From the NCBI GenBank assembly GCA_002255315.1, contig NCBD01000088.1, positions 1 through 5,091 on the forward strand: DNA of 5,091 nucleotides. Direction: 5' to 3'. This DNA comes from Actinobacteria bacterium 21-64-8. GTDB lineage: Bacteria > Actinomycetota > Acidimicrobiia > Acidimicrobiales > RAAP-2. The notes under the pieces were generated by a model. That model was not told the origin of the DNA. It saw only the letters and a program-made list of their open reading frames with translations, and searched no databases. This document shows positions 1-5,091 of the stretch, one piece after another. A program made the position numbers and the translations under genes. The first letter of the stretch is position 1. Each line of letters starts with the position of its first letter.

Positions 1-116
1 TCCAGGGCGTCATCCGCTCGACGTTTCTCATCTCGCCACGCGGCACGATTGAACGAGCGTGGTACGGCGTGCGCGCCGACGGTCACGCGGCGCGGGTGCT
101 CAGCGCAATTCGTTAA
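1..116 (+). CDS. bcp: Bcp-type peroxiredoxin, C-terminal fragment
   Basis: Only the last 37 residues are present, read in frame from position 3 to a TAA at 114-116; the start lies outside the window. The peptide contains GVIRSTFLISPRGTIERAW followed by a GHAARVL stretch. This matches the end of the thioredoxin-fold domain in Bcp/PrxQ peroxiredoxins, where an R-S-T-F-L-I strand, a D/P-x-G-x-I turn and a G-H-x-x-x-V-L helix are conserved. The family reduces hydrogen peroxide and organic peroxides in the cytoplasm, using an N-terminal peroxidatic cysteine that cannot be seen here. The stop codon overlaps that of the convergent dedA gene. The family call is confident; which Bcp subgroup is not resolvable from the tail. 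Confidence 0.85.
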   Translation, partial: QGVIRSTFLISPRGTIERAWYGVRADGHAARVLSAIR

Positions 117-730
117 CGCGCGTTGTGACGGCGCACGGTACGAATCCGGTGCCAGAAAAATGCGGCGATGAGTACGACGAGAATGATGATCATCGGCGTT
201 TGAAAGACGTGCGCGTCGTGACTGACCCGCGGCCAGTTGGTGCCGGCGGCGTAACCGAGTCCCGTCAGCAGCGACACCCAGATCAGCGAACCGAGCGCGG
301 TCAAAAGTATGAAGGGACCCCGACGCATCTCGGCGATGCCGGCGGGCACGGAAATCGCACTACGCACGACGGGCAAGATACGCCCAATCAGGACCGATAT
401 GTTGCCGTACTTGTCGAACCAGCGTTCGGCGGCGTCGAGGTCATGATGCGTGAGCAAGATCCACTTGCCCCAACGGTCCACGACGGTGCGACCCAGGGTA
501 CGACCGACTTCGTAGGCGATGATTGACCCCACGACCGAGCCGAGCGTGCCAATCACGATGACCGCCCACAGGGAGAACTGCGCGTGACCAAGCACGGCCG
601 TCGTACAGAGCGCGCCGGCGAAACCGAACGTGACCTCCGAGGGAATCGGTGCGCAGGCCGACTCGACCACTGAGAGCACGATTAAGGCAAAGTAGCCGTA
701 GTTTTGGACGAACGATTGCACGCTGGCCAT
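113..730 (-). CDS. DedA family (SNARE-associated/VTT domain) membrane protein
   Basis: This is a 205-residue integral membrane protein of the DedA/Tvp38 family, about the usual length. The N-terminal hydrophobic segment carries the family motif E23-x4-PIPSE (residues 28-32). A long re-entrant/TM region follows at about 50-75. The second signature is G116-R117-x2-P120-x2-R123 with a following G131, and the last TM is at about 180-195 before a basic tail (RIRTVRRHNAR). Family members act at the cytoplasmic membrane in lipid (undecaprenyl phosphate or phospholipid) flipping and envelope homeostasis; the substrate here cannot be told. I chose the ATG at 730 because the DedA homology starts just after it. 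An in-frame GTG at 787 would add 19 non-hydrophobic residues and overlap fpg. The gene begins 35 nt after the fpg stop and is probably co-transcribed with it. No strong Shine-Dalgarno sequence is visible (only GGGTAAGA abutting the start). Confidence 0.9.
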   Translation of the reverse strand: MASVQSFVQNYGYFALIVLSVVESACAPIPSEVTFGFAGALCTTAVLGHAQFSLWAVIVIGTLGSVVGSIIAYEVGRTLGRTVVDRWGKWILLTHHDLDAAERWFDKYGNISVLIGRILPVVRSAISVPAGIAEMRRGPFILLTALGSLIWVSLLTGLGYAAGTNWPRVSHDAHVFQTPMIIILVVLIAAFFWHRIRTVRRHNAR

Positions 731-765
731 TCTTACCCAGATTGAGCCCGCCGACGGACCCGGTT

Positions 766-1551
766 TCAGTGTTGATGTTGCGAGCACCAGTAGGTCGTTC
801 GCCCGCCAATCGTCTCGCTCAGCATCGCCCCGCCATCTCTCGGACAGTGTCCGCCCGGAAAACGACCGTCCATGTGGTCACCCAGGTGCGAACCCCCGCG
901 GCGCTGCAGGGTTCGAAGCGTTTGATTGAAGGCTCGATACAGCTGTTGGCGCTGGACTTGGTCGAGTCGACCCGTGGGCGTACGCGGATCAATGCCAGCG
1001 CGAAAGAGCATCTCGTCGCCGAGGAGGTTGCCCACGCCCGCGACGACCGACTGGTCTAAGAGGCGTGCTTTAATCGCCGGGCCGTCGCCGCGAGTAATCG
1101 TCACGACGTCGTTGAACTGCGCTTTCGTCAGGGTCAGCGCGTCGGGACCGAGTTGGTCGAGCGCCGGCGCGACTTCCACGCGCGCGAGACGACGCGGGTC
1201 GTGCACCAAGAGACGTCGCCCGTCATCGAGTGCCACGCCCGCACGCAGCCACTCCTCTTTGAAGCGGTGTGGACCATAGAACAGTCCTTCGAGACCGGCC
1301 GAGGCGTCGAGTAACAAGACACCCGTCATCCCAAAGCGCAGCCCCAACGTCGGACCGTCGGTCTCGAGGAGCAACAACTTGCCACGCCTCGACGCAGCGT
1401 GAATCGTGAGTCCCTTCACGGCCCGCGACCACGCACTCGGCGCACTCAATTTTTTGGCGGCGTACGCGTCGGCCCAACCATGTGCGATTGTCGCGCCTAC
1501 GACGCGCTCGGCGAGTCGACGATAGGACTCGACTTCGAGTATCTCGGGCAC
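766..1551 (-). CDS. Fpg/Nei family DNA glycosylase (formamidopyrimidine-DNA glycosylase-like)
   Basis: A 261-residue base-excision repair glycosylase/AP lyase that would remove oxidised bases from DNA. It starts at a GTG and begins (M)PEILEVES. After Met removal, P2 is the Schiff-base nucleophile and E3 the catalytic acid. K58 in the RRGK segment matches the beta-hairpin lysine (E. coli Fpg K57). The helix-two-turn-helix region reads LLDQSVVAGVGNLLGDEML, with the phosphate-binding Asn in GVGN. The C-terminal hairpin keeps C-x2-[ligand]-x16-C-x2-[ligand] spacing and GGRTT (R251), but the ligands read C236, D239, C256, H259 rather than four cysteines. The frame is open far upstream to 1938, but that part reads through the divergent gene and has no homology. 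The MPEILEVE N-terminus marks a subgroup distinct from classical MPELPEVE Fpg, so I leave the symbol blank and do not assign 8-oxoG specificity. It is divergent from the F420 gene and upstream of dedA. Confidence 0.92.
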   Translation of the reverse strand: MPEILEVESYRRLAERVVGATIAHGWADAYAAKKLSAPSAWSRAVKGLTIHAASRRGKLLLLETDGPTLGLRFGMTGVLLLDASAGLEGLFYGPHRFKEEWLRAGVALDDGRRLLVHDPRRLARVEVAPALDQLGPDALTLTKAQFNDVVTITRGDGPAIKARLLDQSVVAGVGNLLGDEMLFRAGIDPRTPTGRLDQVQRQQLYRAFNQTLRTLQRRGGSHLGDHMDGRFPGGHCPRDGGAMLSETIGGRTTYWCSQHQH

Positions 1552-1557
1552 GCGACC

Positions 1558-1563
1558 ACGGTA
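1558..1563 (-). promoter_or_regulatory. Putative -10 element of a leaderless promoter for the fpg-like gene
   Basis: On the minus strand TACCGT fits the actinobacterial TANNNT -10 consensus. It is followed by six bases (GGTCGC) and then the GTG start at 1551. There is no Shine-Dalgarno sequence before that GTG, so a leaderless transcript starting at or next to the G is the simplest reading. No convincing -35 hexamer is visible. Confidence 0.5.
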
Positions 1564-1580
1564 CCGTCGAACGACGACGG
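1564..1580. repeat. Inverted repeat CCGTCG-N5-CGACGG between divergent promoters
   Basis: Perfect 6-bp arms separated by AACGA lie between the two predicted -10 elements (1558-1563 and 1590-1595) of the divergent fpg-like and F420 genes. A protein bound here would cover the -35 zones of both promoters, so it could be an operator. In such GC-rich DNA a 6-bp arm can also arise by chance, and no known regulator motif is matched. Confidence 0.3.
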
Positions 1581-1589
1581 GGCGCTCAG

Positions 1590-1595
1590 TAAGGT
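1590..1595 (+). promoter_or_regulatory. Putative -10 element of a leaderless promoter for the FrhB-like gene
   Basis: TAAGGT fits TANNNT and is followed by TGACCC (6 nt) and the GTG start at 1602. The AAGG within it could alternatively serve as a weak Shine-Dalgarno about 7 nt before the GTG, so the leaderless reading is less exclusive here than for its neighbours. No clear -35 hexamer is seen. Confidence 0.45.
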
Positions 1596-1601
1596 TGACC
1601 C

Positions 1602-2726
1602 GTGGCAATTGAGAAACCGCACTGGCAACAACTCTTTCAAGAGGTCGTGACGTCGGGACTCTGTACGGGCTGCGCGGCCTGCGTGATTGCCTGCCCGCAC
1701 CCCGTGCTCGATTACAACGCCGACGGCGGGGTCTACAAACCCTTTCACCTCGACATCGACGGGGGCTTTGATGACTGTACGCACGGTCAAAAGGGCTGCA
1801 CGATGTGCACGCGAGCCTGTCCACGCTTTCGTAATTGGGAGTCCGAGATCGACACCCAGCGCTTCGCGCGTGAGCGCACCGATGACGAGGTCTACGGCAT
1901 TGGCGACGTGATCTTGGCGCGCGCGAGCGACCCCGCACTCGTTGAGAACGGCCAAGACGGCGGTTTTGTCTCGGCGCTCTTGATCTACGCGCTCGAACAC
2001 GACGTCATTGACGCCGCACTCGTGAGCGCCCTCGAGGGTGATGGTTCAACGTGGCGCGCGAAGCCCAGCGTCGCGCGCACTCGCGAAGAGGTGCTGGCGA
2101 CGGCCAAGTCGCGCTACACCTACAGCGCGAACCTGCTCGCCTACGACGAGGCGGTCGCGGGCGGCGCCGAGCGCATTGGCGTCGTGGGTATGGGCTGCAT
2201 GGCCTCGGCGCCGGGCGCGATGCAAGCACGCAAGGCGGGCAAAGTCGCTCGGCGACTCAGCTTGACGATCGGGCTGCTCTGTTCGAAGACCTTCGACGAC
2301 GCGATCTTTGAAGAACTCTTTGAAGCGAACTACGGCATCAAGCGCGCCGACATCGTGAAAATGAACATCAAGGGCATCTTTCAGATCTGGACCAAGGACG
2401 GAGCTTTTCACGAAGTACCACTCAAAGAGGCTCACGCCTACACGCGCGAGGGCTGCACGCACTGCCCCGACTTCGCCGCCGAACACGCCGACATTTCGAC
2501 GGGCGGCATTGGCGCCTTTGGTGACTGGACACTGGTCATCGTGCGCACCGACCTCGGACGAACCCTCATGAGCGCACTGCGCGACGAGGGGCTCATCGAG
2601 ACGCGTCCCGGCGACGACGACCCGGGCGCCGTCGCGCTGTTGCACCGACTCGCACAGGTCTCGCGCAAGCGCTGGCCCGTGGCGGCCACTCCCGGGCCCC
2701 GTCGACTGCCCGTGAGCCCGGCGTGA
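1602..2726 (+). CDS. Coenzyme F420 hydrogenase/dehydrogenase beta-subunit family protein (FrhB/FdhB-like)
   Basis: A 374-residue cytoplasmic iron-sulfur flavoprotein. The N-terminal ferredoxin-like part has C21-x2-C24-x2-C27-x3-C31-P and a second set C59-x6-C66-x2-C69-x3-C73-P, enough for two [4Fe-4S] clusters. The FrhB N-terminal domain follows, with GQDGG (117-121), a KSRY segment (169-172) and GMGC (C199). The FrhB C-terminal domain has LLCSKTF (C227), NIKG (255-258), C285-x2-C288-PDF and ADISTGG (296-302). Family members bind FAD and move electrons between F420 (or another acceptor) and Fe-S partners. Relatives also include the chlorophyll-cycle HCAR reductases, so the substrate is open. 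The GTG at 1602 is chosen because the Fe-S domain begins within 20 residues. No catalytic partner such as a hydrogenase or formate dehydrogenase alpha subunit is adjacent, which suggests a stand-alone reductase. The gene is divergent from fpg, and the phosphatase gene starts 20 nt after its stop. Confidence 0.9.
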   Translation: MAIEKPHWQQLFQEVVTSGLCTGCAACVIACPHPVLDYNADGGVYKPFHLDIDGGFDDCTHGQKGCTMCTRACPRFRNWESEIDTQRFARERTDDEVYGIGDVILARASDPALVENGQDGGFVSALLIYALEHDVIDAALVSALEGDGSTWRAKPSVARTREEVLATAKSRYTYSANLLAYDEAVAGGAERIGVVGMGCMASAPGAMQARKAGKVARRLSLTIGLLCSKTFDDAIFEELFEANYGIKRADIVKMNIKGIFQIWTKDGAFHEVPLKEAHAYTREGCTHCPDFAAEHADISTGGIGAFGDWTLVIVRTDLGRTLMSALRDEGLIETRPGDDDPGAVALLHRLAQVSRKRWPVAATPGPRRLPVSPA

Positions 2727-2734
2727 GGCGCCGT

Positions 2735-2740
2735 TAGAGT
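2735..2740 (+). promoter_or_regulatory. Putative -10 element of a leaderless promoter for the phosphatase operon
   Basis: TAGAGT lies in the 20-nt gap after the F420 gene, followed by CGCCCC (6 nt) and the GTG start at 2747. There is no purine-rich Shine-Dalgarno sequence at a proper distance. The three-gene operon therefore probably has its own leaderless promoter, with possible read-through from the upstream gene. The -35 region would lie inside the end of the F420 gene and shows no clear match. Confidence 0.5.
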
Positions 2741-2746
2741 CGCCCC

Positions 2747-3385
2747 GTGAGTACCGCCCCCGCGTCGACGACCATTTTGCTAGTGCGCCACGGCCAAACG
2801 GCCACCACGGGCAAGGTCCTGCCCGGTCGCGCCCCGGGCCTGCACCTCTCCGAGCAGGGTCGCGCGCAGGCCGACGCGGTCGCGGCGCGACTCGGGGCGC
2901 TCACGTCGCGCCCGGTGGCGCTCTACGTTTCGCCCCTCGAACGCGCGCGAGAGACCGCGGCGCCCATCGCGCGCGCCCTCTCAGTGCGCGCGCGCGTGGA
3001 CCGCGGTCTGCTCGAGTGCGACTTTGGTACGTGGACGGGCCAACGACTCACGACACTCCAACGAAAGAGCCAATGGCGCCGCGTCCAGCACGCGCCGAGC
3101 ACCTTTCGTTTCCCCGGTGGTGAGTCCTTTAGTGAGATGCAGGTACGCATGTGGTCGACGCTCGAGCGCCTCGCGAGCGCGCACCCGCGCGAGGCGATCG
3201 TGGTCGTCAGTCACGCCGACCCCATTAAGGCCGCCGTCACGTACGCCCAGGGCGTTCCCCTCGACCTCTTTCAGCGCACCGTGATCGCTACGTGTTCCGT
3301 GTCGGCCCTCGTCATCGGCGAACACGGACCTCTGGTCTTGAGTGTGAATAACACCGCGTCGCTCAACGAACTGCGGCCCTCGTGA
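2747..3385 (+). CDS. Histidine phosphatase superfamily protein (MSMEG_4193/Rv2135c-type putative phosphomutase)
   Basis: A 212-residue phosphoglycerate-mutase-like enzyme, typical in length. The nucleophile motif is LVRHGQT (R14, H15 phosphorylated, G16). SPLER gives the second arginine, R66. The acid E90 sits in LLECDFGTWTG, and the second catalytic histidine H156 is in VVSHADPIKA. The GRAPGLHLSEQGR segment (27-39), the W-x-x-V before FPGGES (122-127) and the neighbouring genes place it in the actinobacterial MSMEG_4193 branch; its Mycobacterium tuberculosis relative Rv2135c falls in the same family. All catalytic residues are intact, so phosphatase or mutase activity is likely, but the substrate is unknown. 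It starts at a GTG just past a TAGAGT -10 element. Its TGA overlaps the next start as GTGA (3382-3385), implying translational coupling to the DUF3090 gene. Confidence 0.9.
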   Translation: MSTAPASTTILLVRHGQTATTGKVLPGRAPGLHLSEQGRAQADAVAARLGALTSRPVALYVSPLERARETAAPIARALSVRARVDRGLLECDFGTWTGQRLTTLQRKSQWRRVQHAPSTFRFPGGESFSEMQVRMWSTLERLASAHPREAIVVVSHADPIKAAVTYAQGVPLDLFQRTVIATCSVSALVIGEHGPLVLSVNNTASLNELRPS

Positions 3386-3860
3386 ACTACGTCTTCTCGG
3401 ACCCGGATCGAGTGATGGTGGCACCATTGGTGAGGTGGGCGCGCGGCTGTTCCTCCTCCAAGTTCGAGAGGGGCGGCGCCTCGTCATCGTCAAGTGCGAA
3501 AAGGCACAGCTCGCCGCGCTCGCCGAGTGGCTGGGCCAAGTGCTGAGCGAACTCGGTCGTCCCGGTCACCTCCCCGAGGATCTCTCACTCGAAGCGGAGT
3601 ACGAAGTCGACTTCGCCGCGGGCGAAATCGCGGTCGCCATCGACACCGAACGAAACGTGCTCGACGTCACCTTTACCTCGGTTGAAGAGGACGACACGCT
3701 GGCCCTGTCGCTCACGAAGGAGTGGGCCGGCGCACTGGCGATCGCGATTACTCGACTCGTCGAAGCCGGTCGCCCGCCCTGTCCGCTCTGTGGCGGGCCG
3801 CTCGACGCGCGCGGTCACGACTGCCCGCGCACCAACGGACACCGCGCGCCACTGCGCTGA
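3382..3860 (+). CDS. DUF3090 family protein, apparently frameshifted near its N-terminus
   Basis: The reading frame opened by the GTG at 3382 (GTGA overlap with the phosphatase stop) encodes NYVFSDPDRVMV, the usual DUF3090 beginning. It then loses homology and stops at 3544-3546. From about 3423 the +2 frame encodes TIGEVGARLFLLQVREGRR and continues to a TGA at 3858-3860 with the full DUF3090 body. Joining the two needs one extra base near 3420 and gives about 159 residues, a little short for the family. The C-terminus has AGRPPCPLCGGPLDARGHDCPRTNGHR, with C-x2-C and a later H-x-C as a probable metal-binding ribbon. The alternative, initiation at the GTG at 3435 (141 residues), would drop the conserved start and has no ribosome-binding site. 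Function unknown; it is homologous to Rv2134c. Either a real mutation or a sequencing/assembly error explains it. Confidence 0.8.
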
Positions 3861-3862
3861 CG

Positions 3863-4570
3863 ATGGAGCGTGAGTGGGAAGCGACGCTTCTGCGCGAGGG
3901 CACCATCGAGGTCGAAGGACGCGTCGTGGGTTCGTCGAACCAGGCGCTACTCGTCACGCTCAGTCTCGACGGCGTCAGTGCTCGCGCCTGCTACAAGGCC
4001 GAAGCCGGCGAACGTCCCCTGTGGGACTTTCCCGACGGTCTCTGGCGACGCGAAGTAGCCGCCTACGAACTCGACATGGCGCTGGGCACGAACTTGGTCC
4101 CCACGACCGTCGCTCGAGACGACGGGCCCTTTGGCCCGGGCTCTTTGCAGTGGTGGGTCGAAGACAACCTCATCGACCACTACTTCACGCTGCGCGAACG
4201 CCCCGAACTCTCGGAATGGTTCGCCACGCTCGCGGCCTTTGACGTCGTGGCGAACAACGCCGACCGCAAGGGTGGCCACGTACTCTTTGACGGGACGCGC
4301 TGTTGGGCCATTGACAACGGACTGTGTTTTCACGAAGAGGACAAACTTCGCACGGTGATCTGGGAGTACGCCGGCGGACCCGTCGAAGCCTCGTTGCGCG
4401 AACGACTCGAACGCTTCGCTCTCGGCGACACCGGCGAACTCGGGCGCTGGCTCAGCGAGCGCGAGCTGACCTTGGCGAAGAGGCGCGCGCACGACCTCGT
4501 TGAACGCGCGAGCTACCCGCTGCCCGACGAGGACGCCCCGTGGCCGCCCTACCCGTGGCCGCTGATTTAA
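3863..4570 (+). CDS. SCO1664 family protein (PI3/4-kinase-like fold, Rv2133c homolog)
   Basis: A 235-residue protein starting at the ATG 2 nt after the DUF3090 stop. The frame is open back to 3722, but that part lies inside DUF3090. Kinase-like elements appear in order: a glycine/serine turn GSSN (23-26), a candidate ATP-contacting lysine in ACYKAE (K45), and E64 in RREVAAYE. A catalytic-loop-like segment FDVVANNADRKGGH follows (D127, N131, N132, D134, R135, H139), and then IDNGLCF (D151, N152, G153) in the place of a metal-binding DFG/DNG. The tail is proline- and tryptophan-rich (PWPPYPWPL). These match the SCO1664 family (M. tuberculosis Rv2133c), which resembles PI3/4-kinases; the substrate is unknown. 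It is the third gene of the operon with the histidine phosphatase and DUF3090. In many actinobacteria mshC lies next; here a convergent transporter overlaps its stop codon. Confidence 0.88.
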   Translation: MEREWEATLLREGTIEVEGRVVGSSNQALLVTLSLDGVSARACYKAEAGERPLWDFPDGLWRREVAAYELDMALGTNLVPTTVARDDGPFGPGSLQWWVEDNLIDHYFTLRERPELSEWFATLAAFDVVANNADRKGGHVLFDGTRCWAIDNGLCFHEEDKLRTVIWEYAGGPVEASLRERLERFALGDTGELGRWLSERELTLAKRRAHDLVERASYPLPDEDAPWPPYPWPLI

Positions 4571-5091
4571 ACCAGTACCGGCACCGAGTCGTCGGCGACT
4601 TGGGGTCCCGACTCGAGCAGCACGAAGGTGAGCACCGCGCCGAAGCCAAAGAGTCCCGCCGCCCACCAAAAGGCGACGGCGTACCCGTGCAACGTGGCGG
4701 TGGTGACCGCGTGCGTCGAACTCGACCCGGCGTGGGCGATGGCGCGTAGGGTCACCGACACCGCGATGGTGTTGAGCAGCGCCGTACCAACCGAGCCGCC
4801 AATCTGCTGGGTCGTGTTCACGAGCGCCGACGCGGCGCCGGCGTCGGCGACCTCCACTTGGGCCGTGGCGCTCGCGATCGCGGGGGCGAAAATTAAGCCC
4901 AGTCCGAGACCCAAGACCACGAGCCCGGGCAGCACCGCCGTGAAGTAGTTCGAGTGCGGTGCCAGGCGCGTAAAGAGCACCATGCCCATCACGGCGAGGA
5001 CCATGCCCGTGGGCACGAGCGGACGTGGTCCCGTCTTGGCCAGCAGGCGCGCACTGGCGAGCGCGGCCGAGACCGAGATCGCGAGCACGAG
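4567..5091 (-). CDS. MFS transporter, DHA2 (EmrB/QacA-like) family, C-terminal fragment
   Basis: The last 174 codons of a transporter whose start lies beyond the right edge; the frame is open through 5091. At least four hydrophobic helices are visible, including TGMVLAVMGMVLF, PGLVVLGLGLGLIFAPAI and a final AVAFWWAAGLFGFGAVLTFVLL. The segment ADAGAASALVNTTQQIGGSVGTALL is the conserved G-x-(A/S)-x-(A/G)-x-x-N-T-x-x-x-G-G-(S/A)-x-G-x-A motif of 14-TM DHA2 drug:proton antiporters, located before the last helix. Such proteins export drugs or metabolites across the cytoplasmic membrane using the proton gradient; the substrate cannot be inferred. The gene ends with only a short acidic tail (ADDSVPVLV) and its TAA overlaps the TAA of the convergent SCO1664-family gene. 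Confidence 0.88.
   Translation of the reverse strand, partial: LVLAISVSAALASARLLAKTGPRPLVPTGMVLAVMGMVLFTRLAPHSNYFTAVLPGLVVLGLGLGLIFAPAIASATAQVEVADAGAASALVNTTQQIGGSVGTALLNTIAVSVTLRAIAHAGSSSTHAVTTATLHGYAVAFWWAAGLFGFGAVLTFVLLESGPQVADDSVPVLV
4584..4603 (+). terminator. Hairpin 13 nt past the SCO1664-family stop, possible weak terminator
   Basis: CCGAGTCG pairs with CGACTTGG across a TCGG loop (8-bp stem, one G-U pair). There is no T-tract after it, and it lies inside the coding end of the convergent transporter gene. An alternative 7-bp pairing of 4585-4591 with 4609-4615 competes with it. It is the only stem near this operon end, so it could be a U-less terminator, or simply coding sequence. 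Confidence 0.2.

Noticed and set aside
115..124. AACGCGCGTT palindrome as a terminator
   Set aside because: It is a perfect 10-nt palindrome without a loop or T-tract and lies in dedA coding sequence. It cannot form a useful hairpin terminator.
59..526. 155-codon plus-strand open frame
   Set aside because: It overlaps the peroxiredoxin end in another frame and is antisense to dedA. The translation is hydrophilic with no recognisable domain.
1567..1580. Possible actinobacterial LexA/SOS box upstream of fpg (TCGAAC half-site)
   Set aside because: The second half-site GTTC is absent at the required spacing, so this is only a chance half-match.
1552..1938. N-terminal extension of the fpg-like frame (129 extra codons)
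   Set aside because: It is Arg-rich with no homology, and it is antisense to the F420 gene. The catalytic Pro-Glu must directly follow the initiator Met, which fixes the start at 1551.
1497..2000. 167-codon minus-strand open frame across the divergent region
   Set aside because: It lies antisense to the Fe-S domain of the F420 gene, which has clear cysteine motifs on the plus strand, and it would cover both promoters. No family resemblance.
3722..3862. N-terminal extension of the SCO1664-family frame
   Set aside because: It lies in the 3' half of DUF3090, whose C-terminal cysteine ribbon is clearly coding in another frame. SCO1664 homology begins at the ATG at 3863.
3947..4669. 240-codon open frame on the minus strand
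   Set aside because: It lies opposite the SCO1664-family gene and runs into the transporter end. The translation is low-complexity and unlike any family, as expected for a shadow frame in GC-rich DNA.

Overview
This 5.1-kb window is a gene-dense piece of GC-rich chromosome, most likely from an actinobacterium. The best taxonomic markers are the adjacent genes for an MSMEG_4193-type histidine phosphatase, a DUF3090 protein and an SCO1664-family protein. They have the same order in Streptomyces and in Mycobacterium (Rv2135c-Rv2134c-Rv2133c). A coenzyme F420 dehydrogenase beta-subunit homolog with actinobacterial features and an Fpg/Nei glycosylase of the MPEILEVE type support this. An uncultured Acidimicrobiia-like lineage is my guess, but the sequence alone does not prove it.

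Layout. (1) Positions 1-116, + strand: C-terminal tail of a Bcp-type peroxiredoxin. (2) Positions 1551 down to 113, - strand: an fpg-like DNA glycosylase followed by a DedA-family membrane protein, probably one operon. It converges on the peroxiredoxin gene, and the stop codons overlap. (3) Positions 1552-1601: a 50-bp divergent promoter region. (4) Positions 1602-2726, + strand: an FrhB/FdhB-like F420 iron-sulfur flavoprotein. (5) Positions 2747-4570, + strand: a tightly packed three-gene operon (histidine phosphatase, DUF3090, SCO1664 kinase-fold protein). The DUF3090 frame is broken by an apparent 1-nt deletion near 3420. (6) Positions 4567-5091, - strand: C-terminal part of a DHA2-type MFS exporter, again converging with overlapping stop codons.

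Functional picture. Peroxide detoxification, oxidised-base repair, an F420/Fe-S redox enzyme and a drug exporter give the neighbourhood a loose stress and redox flavour, but no single pathway is proven. The three-gene operon is the most interesting unit. It pairs a phosphatase-fold enzyme with a PI3/4-kinase-like protein and a conserved zinc-ribbon-tailed protein whose roles are not settled. In other actinobacteria this set sits next to mshC (mycothiol synthesis); here mshC does not follow.

Transcription. The three GTG-started genes at operon heads (fpg, frhB-like, phosphatase) each have a TANNNT hexamer exactly 6 nt before the start codon. This is the signature of leaderless actinobacterial mRNAs. 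No tRNA, rRNA, CRISPR array, insertion sequence or long repeat was seen, and no stretch over 300 bases lacks a gene.
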